A stretch of DNA of 64,000 bases from Bacillota bacterium (GTDB lineage Bacteria > Bacillota_I > Bacilli_A > Izemoplasmatales > Hujiaoplasmataceae). Under the pieces are notes generated by a model. It saw only the letters and a program-made list of their open reading frames with translations. It made no database searches and was not told the DNA's origin. Positions 55,633-64,000 of the stretch are shown here, one piece after another. The position numbers and the translations under genes were made by a program. Numbering within the stretch: position 1 is the stretch's first letter; each line of letters opens with the position of its first letter. The stretch covers positions 1 to 64,000 of the forward strand of contig JAHIRM010000037.1 of the NCBI GenBank assembly GCA_018818595.1, written 5' to 3'.

Positions 55633-56583
55633 TTAATGTTTTGCAAGGCTTAAATTTAATTCTTCAAGCTTTTGCTTAACCTCTTTCAAAGATTTTTTAC
55701 CCAAGTTTCTTACTTTCATCATATCTTCTTCGGTTTTTTCAATTAGTTCACCTAAAGTATGAATTCCAGCGCGTTTTAAACAATTATAGCTTCTTACTGA
55801 TAAATCTAAATCTTCAATTGGTTTTTCTAAGTTTCTTGTAGTTTCTTCGCTTTTACGTTCAATCATGAAATCTTCAGCCATTGCTCTATTAGATAGTTCA
55901 ACGATAGAATATAAATGATCAATTAACATTTTAGCGGCCATACCAATAGCTTCTTTTGGCCCAATTGAACCGTTTGTCCAAACCTCAACTGTCAATTTAT
56001 CATAATCTGCACTGTCATCTACTCTAGTTTTATCCACTGTATAATTCGAACGAATTACTGGTGTATAAATACTATCAATCGGAATGACACCGACCATATT
56101 ATCATACGCTGCATTTTTTTCAGCACTGACATACCCGTTACCTTTTTTTGCATGCATAACCATGCGGAAACGTTTGCCTTTATTTACATGACAAATAAAA
56201 TGATCTGGATTCACAATTAAGACTTCATCGTCAGCGATGATATCTGATGCATGAACATCACAAGGACCATCTACAATGATCTCCATCCGTTTTTCAACTG
56301 TAGGAACTAAAGAATCAATGTTTAAGATAACTCCTTTTAAATTTAATACAATCGTGGTGACATCCTCAACAACGTTTTCAATTGCGGTGAACTCATGTTC
56401 AACGCCATCAATGACCGTGTTTATAATAGCTGCACCAGGTAGTGAAGACAATAAAACTCGTCTTAAGGAATTTCCAAGTGTTATACCGAATCCACGATCT
56501 AGAGGTGTGATTACAAACCTGCCATAATTTTCATCAATTTCTTCAGTAATTGTTTTTGGTTTTTCGAATTTCAAGTCCTTCAA
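55633..56583 (-). CDS. rpoA: DNA-directed RNA polymerase alpha subunit
   Basis: 316 residues. N-terminal dimerisation domain (LGNSLRRVLLSSLPGAAI) and C-terminal alphaCTD (about 245-310; LDLSVRSYNCLKRAGIHTLGEL, RNLGKKSLKEV) joined by a linker. Normal length. Confidence 0.98.
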   Translation of the reverse strand: MKDLKFEKPKTITEEIDENYGRFVITPLDRGFGITLGNSLRRVLLSSLPGAAIINTVIDGVEHEFTAIENVVEDVTTIVLNLKGVILNIDSLVPTVEKRMEIIVDGPCDVHASDIIADDEVLIVNPDHFICHVNKGKRFRMVMHAKKGNGYVSAEKNAAYDNMVGVIPIDSIYTPVIRSNYTVDKTRVDDSADYDKLTVEVWTNGSIGPKEAIGMAAKMLIDHLYSIVELSNRAMAEDFMIERKSEETTRNLEKPIEDLDLSVRSYNCLKRAGIHTLGELIEKTEEDMMKVRNLGKKSLKEVKQKLEELNLSLAKH

Positions 56584-56595
56584 TATAATTACCTC

Positions 56596-56982
56596 CTATC
56601 CGCGAGGCCGTTTTGGTGGACGACATCCATTATGGGGAACTGGTGTTACATCTTTAATTGCGGTGATTTCAAGTCCTGCCACTTGTAAACTACGAATGGC
56701 TGCTTCTCTACCAGGACCAGGTCCTTTTACCGAAACTTCAACTCTTTGAACACCGTTATCCATTGCTGCTTTTGCGCAAGCTTCACTAGCAAGACCTGCA
56801 GCGAATGGCGTCGATTTACGACTGCCCTTGTATCCAATAGCGCCTGCAGAACTCCAAGCAATGGCGTTACCTGCACTGTCAGTAATAGTTATAATTGTGT
56901 TATTGAAAGTCGAATGAATGTGTGCTACCCCAGAAGGAATATTCTTTTTCACGCGACGTTTTTTTGTAATAGTACGTGCCAT
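56596..56982 (-). CDS. rpsK: 30S ribosomal protein S11
   Basis: 128 residues with the S11 signature [14 protein letters not shown] and the C-terminal [13 protein letters not shown]. Confidence 0.98.
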   Translation of the reverse strand: MARTITKKRRVKKNIPSGVAHIHSTFNNTIITITDSAGNAIAWSSAGAIGYKGSRKSTPFAAGLASEACAKAAMDNGVQRVEVSVKGPGPGREAAIRSLQVAGLEITAIKDVTPVPHNGCRPPKRPRG

Positions 56983-56998
56983 ATTCTATATCCTCCTT

Positions 56999-57364
56999 CT
57001 ATTTCTTTTTGTTCGCAACGGTTTTTCTTGGACCTTTACGTGTTCTCGCGTTATTACGCGTGTTTTGCCCACGTACTGGTAAACCTTTACGATGACGAAT
57101 TCCACGATACGATCCAATTTCCATTAAACGTTTAATGTTTAATGCAACTTCACGACGTAAATCGCCTTCAACTCTTAATTTTTGAACCTCTTGACGAATT
57201 CTTACGATTTCGTCTTCTGTTAAATCTTTAACCCTTTTGTCCTCTGATATTCCTGCAGCCGCCAAAATTTTAATTGATGTCGACTTGCCAATACCAAAAA
57301 CATAGGTCAAAGAGATAACCACGCGTTTATCTCTAGGAATATCTACTCCTGCAATACGTGCCAT
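56999..57364 (-). CDS. rpsM: 30S ribosomal protein S13
   Basis: 121 residues, [14 protein letters not shown] start, [20 protein letters not shown] tail. Head protein contacting the large subunit. Confidence 0.98.
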   Translation of the reverse strand: MARIAGVDIPRDKRVVISLTYVFGIGKSTSIKILAAAGISEDKRVKDLTEDEIVRIRQEVQKLRVEGDLRREVALNIKRLMEIGSYRGIRHRKGLPVRGQNTRNNARTRKGPRKTVANKKK

Positions 57365-57375
57365 CGAATACCCTC

Positions 57376-57492
57376 CTATTTTCCTTGTCTTTGTTTATGT
57401 TTTGGATTTTCGCAAATGACCATAACATTGCCATTGCGCTTAATTACCTTACATTTATCACAGATTTTTTTTACAGATGGTCTAATTTTCAT
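57376..57492 (-). CDS. rpmJ: 50S ribosomal protein L36
   Basis: 38 residues, [20 protein letters not shown] and [12 protein letters not shown], with the zinc ligands C-x2-C, C and H. Between infA and rpsM as usual. Confidence 0.97.
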   Translation of the reverse strand: MKIRPSVKKICDKCKVIKRNGNVMVICENPKHKQRQGK

Positions 57493-57524
57493 ACCATTTA
57501 CCTCCCTAAAACCTTTCTTTATTT

Positions 57525-57746
57525 TTAATTCATGCGATACGTTATTCGTCCACGTGTTAAATCGTATGTTGATAGTTCAACTTTGACTTTATCGCCTGGT
57601 AAAATGCGTATGTAATGCATACGGATTTTACCAGAAACGTGACCGAGAATTCGGTGTCCGATTTCTAGCTCAATTATAAATTGTGCATTTGGCAAGACTT
57701 CTACAACCGTTCCAACCATTTCGATTACATCATCTTTTTTAGCCAT
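57525..57746 (-). CDS. infA: Translation initiation factor IF-1
   Basis: 73 residues, an S1/OB fold ([51 protein letters not shown]). Binds the 30S A site during initiation. GGGAGTGA ribosome binding site. Confidence 0.97.
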   Translation of the reverse strand: MAKKDDVIEMVGTVVEVLPNAQFIIELEIGHRILGHVSGKIRMHYIRILPGDKVKVELSTYDLTRGRITYRMN

Positions 57747-57760
57747 TAAATCACTCCCTT

Positions 57761-58510
57761 TTATACCTTTGTTAGAATTTCATATCCATTGTCAGTAATA
57801 AGAATCGAATGCTCGAAATGAGCGCTTAATGATCCGTCTTGAGTCAAGGTAGTCCATCCATCAGGTAATACTTTTACTTCTTTTCGACCAGCATTAATCA
57901 TGGGTTCAATCGCTAAGGTCATTCCAGGTCGTAAGGTGATTCCTCTTCCCGCTAGTCCAAAATTTGGAATTTGTGGATCTTCATGTAGGTACTTTCCTAC
58001 TCCGTGGCCAACAAAATCTCTTACAACTGAGAAACCGAAGCTTTCAGCGTACACTTGAATTGCGTGAGAAATATCTGTCAATCTATTCTTAGCTTTTGCC
58101 ATTTCTAACCCTTTAAACAAGCTCTCTTGTGTTACATCCATTAATTTTTTTGCTTCTAACGAGATATCTCCACATGCATAAGTCCAAGCGGAATCGCCGT
58201 GGTATCCTTTGTAAATTGCCCCAATATCAATTGAAACAATATCCCCAGATTTTAAAATCCGATGGGATGAAGGGATTCCATGCACAACTTCTTGATTGAT
58301 GGAAATGCATGCGGAAGCTGGAAATCCGTTATAATTTTTAAAAGATGGAATTGCTTCATGATCTGTAATCGTTTTTTCGATAATTTTATTTAAGAACTCA
58401 GTCGTTACACCTGGCATAACGTGTTTTTTTACTTCTTGATGAGCAAGCGCGACAATTCTGCCGGCTATTCTCATCAATTCAATTTCACGATTAGATTTAA
58501 TGGTTACCAT
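57761..58510 (-). CDS. map: Methionine aminopeptidase type I
   Basis: 249 residues. Metal ligands visible in [28 protein letters not shown] and MTLAIEPM; the conserved His in NQEVVHGIP. Removes the N-terminal Met from new proteins. Directly abuts adk. Confidence 0.97.
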   Translation of the reverse strand: MVTIKSNREIELMRIAGRIVALAHQEVKKHVMPGVTTEFLNKIIEKTITDHEAIPSFKNYNGFPASACISINQEVVHGIPSSHRILKSGDIVSIDIGAIYKGYHGDSAWTYACGDISLEAKKLMDVTQESLFKGLEMAKAKNRLTDISHAIQVYAESFGFSVVRDFVGHGVGKYLHEDPQIPNFGLAGRGITLRPGMTLAIEPMINAGRKEVKVLPDGWTTLTQDGSLSAHFEHSILITDNGYEILTKV

Positions 58511-59161
58511 TTATAACTCACCTAACTTAGTAATGATATCTTTAAAAACGGTATTGGATGATTTTTTCCCATTTACAATCATTAACAATCCTTTTTCTTG
58601 ATAGTAATCTAAAAGGGGTTTTGTTTTTTCATTGTAGATTTTTAGTCGATTTAATACTGATTCTTCCAAGTCGTCTTCTCTTTGAATTAATTCATGTCCA
58701 CATGCATCACAAACACTCTCTGTTAGAGGTGGATGAAATTTAATATGATAGGTTTTACCACAATTTGAACATACACGTCTTCCAGCCATTCTTTCAAGAA
58801 GTATTTCATCATCCACATCGACATTAATGACGGCTGTCAATCGGATTTTGAGAGATGTAAGCATTTGATCTAAGGCTTCGGCTTGTGTTCTTGTTCTAGG
58901 ATACCCATCTAACATAAATCCTGAAGCATATGCATGAGTATGAAGTACTTTTTTTACGATATCGTTGGTCATATCATCGGGAACCAATTCACCTTTGGAA
59001 ATATATTTCTTAGCTTCTTTACCAATTGAAGTGTTTTTTTGCATTTCTTCACGGTAAATATCGCCAGTTGAAATATGGGTCAAATGATAATAATTTAGTA
59101 ATCTTGTTGCTTGCGTCCCTTTTCCGGCTCCTGGTTTTCCCATAATCAATAGATTAAGCAT
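58511..59161 (-). CDS. adk: Adenylate kinase (zinc-containing type)
   Basis: 216 residues. P-loop GKPGAGKGTQA, DGYPRTRTQAEA, and a lid domain with four Cys (CSNC...CDAC) that hold zinc, the Gram-positive form. Balances ATP, ADP and AMP. Between secY and map as in Bacillus. Confidence 0.97.
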   Translation of the reverse strand: MLNLLIMGKPGAGKGTQATRLLNYYHLTHISTGDIYREEMQKNTSIGKEAKKYISKGELVPDDMTNDIVKKVLHTHAYASGFMLDGYPRTRTQAEALDQMLTSLKIRLTAVINVDVDDEILLERMAGRRVCSNCGKTYHIKFHPPLTESVCDACGHELIQREDDLEESVLNRLKIYNEKTKPLLDYYQEKGLLMIVNGKKSSNTVFKDIITKLGEL

Positions 59162-59171
59162 GACTCACCCG

Positions 59172-60533
59172 TTATCTCATAAATCCAGCGTACGTTTTTT
59201 CTTGAGTATCTGTTTCGATTTGCTTTGCCGTCTCTAAGGCAACACCAACGATAATGAGTAAGGATGTTCCGCCAATGTGTGCATATGAATGTCCTAAAAT
59301 CATCGAAGTAATAATTGGTAAACTTGCGATAACTACTAGATATAAAGCTCCAATTACAGTCACTCTAAATAATGTTTTAGTAATATAGGCTTCTGTTTCA
59401 TACCCAGGGCGAACTCCAGGAATATATGCATTTTGTTTTTGTAGATTTTCTGCCATTTGTTCTGGTTTTATCAAAATAAACGAATAGAAGAACGTAAATA
59501 CAAATACAAGCACGATATAGAATAAGAAACCAATCGGTTGACTATATGAGAAGATTTGTCCTAACCAATTTTGTGCAGAGGTTGCTGCAGTGGAAGTTCC
59601 CCAGTTAATGTAACTGAAAACCGTATTTGGTAAAGATAACAAAATAGACGCAAAGATAACCGGGATTACGTTTGCTGTGTTAATTTTAATGGGTATATTT
59701 GACTCAGATTTACCAGCAAATTTAGAATTTGCTGGACGGTTTGCATATTGAATCGGTACTTTTCTCACCGCATCTTGCATGTAGGTAACACCTACTAATA
59801 CAATGATAAACATAAGCATACTAACTCCAAACAACAAATATCCACTCCATGTTCCATGTCCTGAATAAACAGTATCTAATACTGAATTTGGATCAGAAAT
59901 ATAAAATTGTACTAGTGAAGTTATTGTTCCAGGAAATGATAAAATGATACCACCAACGATTAACATCGATGATCCATTTCCAATACCCTTTAATGTGATT
60001 TGATCCGCCAACCAAATCATAAATGCAGTACCTGCAGTTAAAACAACTGCAATATAGAAATAAACTAAGAACCACAGATTGTGAGCGTTTGCCCAGTCCG
60101 AAACTCCAAATTGAAATAAGGACTCTTGAGAACTATTAAAAGCAAACGTCATAGCAATTGCTTGAATAAAAGCAAGAATCATAGCTAAATATCTGGTTGC
60201 ACGACTAATTTTTTGACGTCCAACTTCGCCTTCTTCTCCCCACTCTTTTAAGAATGGAACGATGTCCATTTGTAAAAGTTGAATGACGATTGACGCGGTA
60301 ATGTATGGACTAATTCCAAGTGCGATGACAGAGTAATTTCTAAGTGCGTCTCCAGAAATGGAGTTCACGATTCCTAAAAATCCGCTATTTTCAAATAAAC
60401 CAGCAAGAGATGAAGCGTCGATTAAAGGCATTGTTACATAAGTTAATAACTTGAAAACTAAAAATACAAGTAAAGTAAATCCGATTTTCTTTAGGACATC
60501 CTTATTCTTTAATATCTTTTTTAAAGTTTCCAT
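59172..60533 (-). CDS. secY: Preprotein translocase subunit SecY
   Basis: 453 residues, ten membrane helices. Family segments LGISPYITASIVIQLLQM, TLKGIGNGSSMLIVGGI and QNAYIPGVRPG (loop for SecA and ribosome). Pore subunit of the Sec channel, partner of the SecE encoded at 728-1222. Confidence 0.98.
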   Translation of the reverse strand: METLKKILKNKDVLKKIGFTLLVFLVFKLLTYVTMPLIDASSLAGLFENSGFLGIVNSISGDALRNYSVIALGISPYITASIVIQLLQMDIVPFLKEWGEEGEVGRQKISRATRYLAMILAFIQAIAMTFAFNSSQESLFQFGVSDWANAHNLWFLVYFYIAVVLTAGTAFMIWLADQITLKGIGNGSSMLIVGGIILSFPGTITSLVQFYISDPNSVLDTVYSGHGTWSGYLLFGVSMLMFIIVLVGVTYMQDAVRKVPIQYANRPANSKFAGKSESNIPIKINTANVIPVIFASILLSLPNTVFSYINWGTSTAATSAQNWLGQIFSYSQPIGFLFYIVLVFVFTFFYSFILIKPEQMAENLQKQNAYIPGVRPGYETEAYITKTLFRVTVIGALYLVVIASLPIITSMILGHSYAHIGGTSLLIIVGVALETAKQIETDTQEKTYAGFMR

Positions 60534-60535
60534 TG

Positions 60536-60976
60536 TTATATCACCTCTGCGACGCCACCGGCATCTTCAATTGCTTTTTTTGCAGAAGCCGAAAATTTCG
60601 AAGCTTTGACAGTAAGTTTAACATTGAGAATTCCTTTACCTAATACTTTAACACCGGTTTTCAAACTATTAATCTTACGATCACTTAATAATAATTCAGG
60701 TGTAATAATTGTTGAAGCTTTATAATTGTTTAAATCTTCTACGTTGACAACCGCATACTCTTTACGGAAAAAGTTTGTGAATCCTCGTTTTGGTAAACGT
60801 TTGAAAAGAGGAGTTTGTCCACCTTCAAAACCTAAACGGGTTCCTCCACCAGTACGCGAGTTTTGACCCTTGGTTCCACGTCCTGCTGTTTTACCATTTC
60901 CACTACTTGTCCCGCGACCAACACGTTTCTTGTAATGAGTTGCGCCTTCAACTGGTTTTAATTCATGTAATTTCAT
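60536..60976 (-). CDS. rplO: 50S ribosomal protein L15
   Basis: 146 residues with the Gly-rich N-terminus ([20 protein letters not shown]) and [18 protein letters not shown]. Confidence 0.98.
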   Translation of the reverse strand: MKLHELKPVEGATHYKKRVGRGTSSGNGKTAGRGTKGQNSRTGGGTRLGFEGGQTPLFKRLPKRGFTNFFRKEYAVVNVEDLNNYKASTIITPELLLSDRKINSLKTGVKVLGKGILNVKLTVKASKFSASAKKAIEDAGGVAEVI

Positions 60977-60988
60977 TTAGGGCACCTC

Positions 60989-61171
60989 CTACTTGACTTC
61001 TTCGACTGTAACTAAATGACTAATTGTATTGATCATACCATTAATCGAATCGCTTTCTTCTTTAACAACTGAAGAATTGCGTTTAGTAAGTCCTAAAGCT
61101 TTCACTGTTTTTACTTGATTTGGCTTGCGACCCATTAATCCCTTTATCAAAGTAATTTTAAATTTTTTCAT
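60989..61171 (-). CDS. rpmD: 50S ribosomal protein L30
   Basis: 60 residues, [26 protein letters not shown]. Start abuts the rpsE stop. Confidence 0.97.
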   Translation of the reverse strand: MKKFKITLIKGLMGRKPNQVKTVKALGLTKRNSSVVKEESDSINGMINTISHLVTVEEVK

Positions 61172-61722
61172 TATTTTAAGACCTCCTCAACTGTAAGTCC
61201 ACGAATTGCTGCGATTGTTTCAACACTTCTAAGTGCTTTCAATCCTTCCATGGTCGCTCTTACGATGTTGATTGGTGAGTTTGATCCTAATGATTTGCTT
61301 AAAACGTCTTCTACTCCTGCAAGCTCTAAAACGGCACGTACAGGTCCACCTGCAATGACACCGGTTCCTTCAACTGCTGGGCGTAAAAAGACTTTTGCTG
61401 CGCCATATCTACCTGTTATTTCATGAGGAATGGTTGTTCCATTCATAGGAATTAACACTAAGTTTTTCTTTGCATCTTCAATCGCTTTTTTAATTGCATC
61501 AGGAACTTCACTTGCTTTTCCGGTTCCAAATCCAACGTTACCTTTGTGATCTCCAACAACAACTATAGCAGAAAAACTGAAACGTCTACCACCCTTAACA
61601 ACTTTGGTTACACGGCCAATATTGACAACTCTTTCATCATAGAGTTTTTCTTCTCTTTTTTTCACACGAGATGTGCGAGACGGTTTTCTATCTCTTCCGT
61701 CCTTTGCATTATTCTCTAGCAT
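61171..61722 (-). CDS. rpsE: 30S ribosomal protein S5
   Basis: 183 residues; S5 double-stranded-RNA-binding fold ([41 protein letters not shown]) and C-terminal [13 protein letters not shown] short basic N-terminal extension precedes the domain. Confidence 0.98.
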   Translation of the reverse strand: MLENNAKDGRDRKPSRTSRVKKREEKLYDERVVNIGRVTKVVKGGRRFSFSAIVVVGDHKGNVGFGTGKASEVPDAIKKAIEDAKKNLVLIPMNGTTIPHEITGRYGAAKVFLRPAVEGTGVIAGGPVRAVLELAGVEDVLSKSLGSNSPINIVRATMEGLKALRSVETIAAIRGLTVEEVLK

Positions 61723-61738
61723 AGGGTTACCTCCTTCA

Positions 61739-62095
61739 TTAGAATTCTAGCCCTGCTTCTCTACAAGCTTCGGCTAATGCTTTGACTCTACCGTGGTATA
61801 AATATCCTCCACGATCGAACACAACAGCTTTAATTCCTTTTTCTAACGCTTTCTTTGCAAGCAATGTACCAACGGCTTTTGCACCTTCCACATTACCGCC
61901 ATTCACTTCTTTTAATTCTAAAGAAGAAGCTGAAACTAATGTAACACGTAATGTATCATCAATAATTTGACAGTAAATTGCTTTACTGGAACGGAAAACG
62001 TTTAAACGAGGTCTTAAAGTTGTTCCCTTAATGTGTGCTCTAATACGGAAATGTCTTTTTAGCCGTTGAGCATTTTTATCTACTGGATTAAACAT
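61739..62095 (-). CDS. rplR: 50S ribosomal protein L18
   Basis: 118 residues, [18 protein letters not shown] and [19 protein letters not shown]. Binds 5S rRNA. Confidence 0.98.
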   Translation of the reverse strand: MFNPVDKNAQRLKRHFRIRAHIKGTTLRPRLNVFRSSKAIYCQIIDDTLRVTLVSASSLELKEVNGGNVEGAKAVGTLLAKKALEKGIKAVVFDRGGYLYHGRVKALAEACREAGLEF

Positions 62096-62115
62096 AGTTC
62101 ATTACCTCTCTGCTA

Positions 62116-62658
62116 TTACTTCGCAGTTTTCCCTTCTTTACGACGTACAAATTCGCCACGATACCTAATACCTTTACCTTGATAAGGTTCTGGTTGACGT
62201 ATCTTACGAATGTTAGCAGCAAATTCTCCTACTGCTTGTTTATCTATTCCTTTAATATGAACCTCTGTATTTTGAGGGATTTCTACTACAATTCCTTCCG
62301 GAATCAATACTTCAACTGGATTTGAATAACCAACACTTACTATTAATGTATTACTGTCTTTTAATGAAGCACGGTACCCAACGCCCTTGATATCAAGGAT
62401 TTTTTCGTAGCCTTCAGTTACACCTTTAACCATATTATTCAATAACGCTCTTGTCGTACCATGTAAAGCACGATGACGTAATGAATCAGATGGTCGGGTT
62501 ACAGAAATTTCATTATTAGCAGAATCAATCTTCATATCACTATTAAATGTAAATTCTAATGTTCCTTTTGGACCAATTATCGTGACATGATTTGCACTGT
62601 CAACGGTAATTGTTACGCCTTTTGGAACTGAAATTGATTGTTTGCCAACACGACTCAT
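62116..62658 (-). CDS. rplF: 50S ribosomal protein L6
   Basis: 180 residues, SRVGKQSISVPKGV start and PEPYQGKGIRYRGE near the end. Confidence 0.98.
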   Translation of the reverse strand: MSRVGKQSISVPKGVTITVDSANHVTIIGPKGTLEFTFNSDMKIDSANNEISVTRPSDSLRHRALHGTTRALLNNMVKGVTEGYEKILDIKGVGYRASLKDSNTLIVSVGYSNPVEVLIPEGIVVEIPQNTEVHIKGIDKQAVGEFAANIRKIRQPEPYQGKGIRYRGEFVRRKEGKTAK

Positions 62659-62706
62659 AGCTTTCTTGCACCTCCATAATTTCTATTTAGATTTTGTATT
62701 TTTTGA

Positions 62707-63105
62707 TTACCAAACATAAGCTAAAACTTCTCCACCAACTTGTTTTCTTCTAGCTTCTCTATCAGTCATAATACCTTGAGAAGTGGAAACGATCGCAATT
62801 CCGAGACCGTTTAAAACTCTGGGAAGATCATCCGTTTTAGCATATACTCTTAATCCTGGTTTTGAAATTTTCTTTAAACCTCTAACCGCTCTTTCTTGAT
62901 TAACTAAATACTTTAAAGTAACCTTTATCATTCCTTGAACTCCATCTTTAACTCGTTCAAAGCTTGTAATATATCCTTCACTTTTAAGCAAACTTAAAAT
63001 TTCAACTTTTAACTTCGAAGCTGGAATTTCAACGGTCGGATGTTTCATTTGATTTGCGTTGCGGATTCTTGTAAGCATATCCGCGATTGGGTCTGTCATA
63101 ACCAT
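62707..63105 (-). CDS. rpsH: 30S ribosomal protein S8
   Basis: 132 residues, [15 protein letters not shown] and C-terminal [20 protein letters not shown]. Confidence 0.98.
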   Translation of the reverse strand: MVMTDPIADMLTRIRNANQMKHPTVEIPASKLKVEILSLLKSEGYITSFERVKDGVQGMIKVTLKYLVNQERAVRGLKKISKPGLRVYAKTDDLPRVLNGLGIAIVSTSQGIMTDREARRKQVGGEVLAYVW

Positions 63106-63158
63106 ATTAATTATGCCTCCTTCCTTGATACATAGGAATTTACTTTCATCATATTATA

Positions 63159-63344
63159 TTACCAACTTGCTTTTTTAACGCCAGGTATTTGTCCAAGATA
63201 AGCTAACTCACGGAAACAAATACGACATAGTTTAAATTTACGGTATACAGAATGAGGACGTCCGCAACGTTCGCATCTTGTGTAGTCTCTAACTGGAAAT
63301 TTTGAACCACGTTTTTGTCTGACTTTCATCGATGTTTTAGCCAT
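63159..63344 (-). CDS. rpsN: 30S ribosomal protein S14, zinc-binding type
   Basis: 61 residues with CxxC pairs (CERCGRP, CRIC) that bind zinc; the short S14 form typical of Firmicutes and Mollicutes. Confidence 0.97.
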   Translation of the reverse strand: MAKTSMKVRQKRGSKFPVRDYTRCERCGRPHSVYRKFKLCRICFRELAYLGQIPGVKKASW

Positions 63345-63356
63345 AGTACGCCTCCT

Positions 63357-63902
63357 TTAGTTTTTCTTGAATGGCATGCCATATAGTTTCAACAGTTCTA
63401 GACCTTCTTGATCCGATTTAGCTGTTGTAACAATGACAATGTCCATTCCGCGAATTTTATTTACTTTATCGTAATTAATTTCTGGAAATATTAACTGTTC
63501 TTTTACTCCTAGAGTGTAATTCCCGCGACCATCAAATCCTTTTGGATTAATTCCACGAAAATCTCTAACACGTGGTAATGCAATAGTAATGAGTTTATCT
63601 AAGAATTCAAACATTCTTTCACCACGAAGTGTCACTTTGCAACCAATCGGCATTCCTTCACGAAGTTTAAAACTTGCGATGGATTTTTTTGCTTTTGTCA
63701 CAAGTGGTTTTTGACCTGTAATTATTGCCAATTCATTAACGGCATCATCTAATACTTTTGGATTCGCAACTGCGTCTCCAGCTCCTATGTTAATAACTAT
63801 TTTACTAACTTTTGGACATTCCATGACGGAAGAATAATTAAATTTTGCCATTAAAGCGGGCATCATCTCGCTTTTATATTTTTCTTGTAAACGATTCATC
63901 AA
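63357..63902 (-). CDS. rplE: 50S ribosomal protein L5
   Basis: 181 residues (180 if the ATG at 63899 rather than the adjacent TTG is used; both fit GGAGGGAG). [30 protein letters not shown] and [15 protein letters not shown] are L5 segments. Binds 5S rRNA. Confidence 0.97.
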   Translation of the reverse strand: MMNRLQEKYKSEMMPALMAKFNYSSVMECPKVSKIVINIGAGDAVANPKVLDDAVNELAIITGQKPLVTKAKKSIASFKLREGMPIGCKVTLRGERMFEFLDKLITIALPRVRDFRGINPKGFDGRGNYTLGVKEQLIFPEINYDKVNKIRGMDIVIVTTAKSDQEGLELLKLYGMPFKKN

Positions 63903-63915
63903 TTAACTCCCTCCA

Positions 63916-64000
63916 TTATTTTAAGACTTCGCCAGATTTTTTTGCATATCTAACTACTTCTGTAACTTCTTTTTTCTTAACTGTTTTTGTAACTGTTTTA
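63916..64000 (-). CDS. rplX: 50S ribosomal protein L24 (C-terminal part)
   Basis: The last 27 residues (ending VVRYAKKSGEVLK) upstream of rplE, as in the usual rplN-rplX-rplE order. The N-terminus lies outside the window. Confidence 0.85.
   Translation of the reverse strand, partial: KTVTKTVKKKEVTEVVRYAKKSGEVLK

Noticed and set aside
55392-55679. + strand frame across rplQ and the rpoA end
   Set aside because: Antisense shadow of two essential genes, without promoter or ribosome binding site.

Overview
The window comes from the core chromosome of an A+T-rich, low-GC bacterium related to the Firmicutes/Tenericutes. Several lines support this. The gene orders rlmB-sigH-rpmG-secE-nusG (with cysS and mrnC upstream), tmk-holB-ricT-trmN6-rsmI, ecfA1-ecfA2-ecfT-truA and the long spc/alpha ribosomal block match the Bacillus layout. 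Ribosome binding sites are of the strong AGGAGG type. Promoters read TTGACA-like / 17 bp / TATAAT. TGA is used as a real stop (for example cysS, trmN6 and the DJ-1 gene end on it), so this is not a Mycoplasma with the UGA=Trp code. An Acholeplasma/Izemoplasma/Haloplasma-like or Erysipelotrichia-like lineage fits, but the sequence alone does not settle it. No rRNA, tRNA, CRISPR, insertion sequence or prophage was seen.

Layout. 1-4.6 kb: end of an unknown + strand gene, then (all on -) nusG, secE, rpmG, a SigH-like sigma factor, rlmB, mrnC and cysS. 4.7-11.6 kb: a cold-shock protein, rmuC, cardiolipin synthase and a heterodimeric ABC exporter. 11.7-38 kb: a 26-kb carbohydrate locus, all on -. 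38.1-46.7 kb: rpsI-rplM, then the yitT/metG/DJ-1/rsmI/trmN6/ricT/holB/tmk operon. 46.7-49.3 kb: a + strand metal ABC transporter and a small XRE-regulator operon. 49.4-55.2 kb: truA, ECF transporter core genes, a HEPN-like/CBS protein and a divergent malic enzyme. 55.2-64 kb: rplQ back to rplX, with rpoA, secY, adk, map and infA.

The carbohydrate locus is the unusual part. In transcription order it encodes a GH13 alpha-glucosidase, a GH3 beta-glucosidase, a cytoplasmic glycoamylase-like (PF10091) enzyme, a LacI regulator, a GH94 phosphorylase, a lipoprotein solute-binding protein, a 982-residue exported protein carrying a solute-binding domain, a MalF/MalG-type permease pair, an NHL-TPR-YIP1 membrane protein, a DUF5696-like membrane-anchored protein, a second permease pair, an exported lipoprotein copy of the PF10091 enzyme, and a 1264-residue lipoprotein built from nine carbohydrate-binding-like modules. 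PF10091 and GH94 domains are known together in cyclic beta-1,2-glucan synthases, and PF10091 relatives include GH144 beta-1,2-glucanases, so a beta-glucan (possibly beta-1,2) is the best guess for the substrate. In the inferred model the surface modules and the lipoprotein enzyme bind and cut polymer, one or two importers take up oligosaccharides, and cytoplasmic PF10091, GH94, GH3 and GH13 enzymes finish the job. No transport ATPase is encoded in the locus, so a shared MsmX-type ATPase must lie elsewhere. Two identical 10-bp palindromes (GAAACGTTTC) sit just downstream of the two promoters that drive the locus and are the likely LacI-family operators; a CcpA-type cre overlaps one -35 box.
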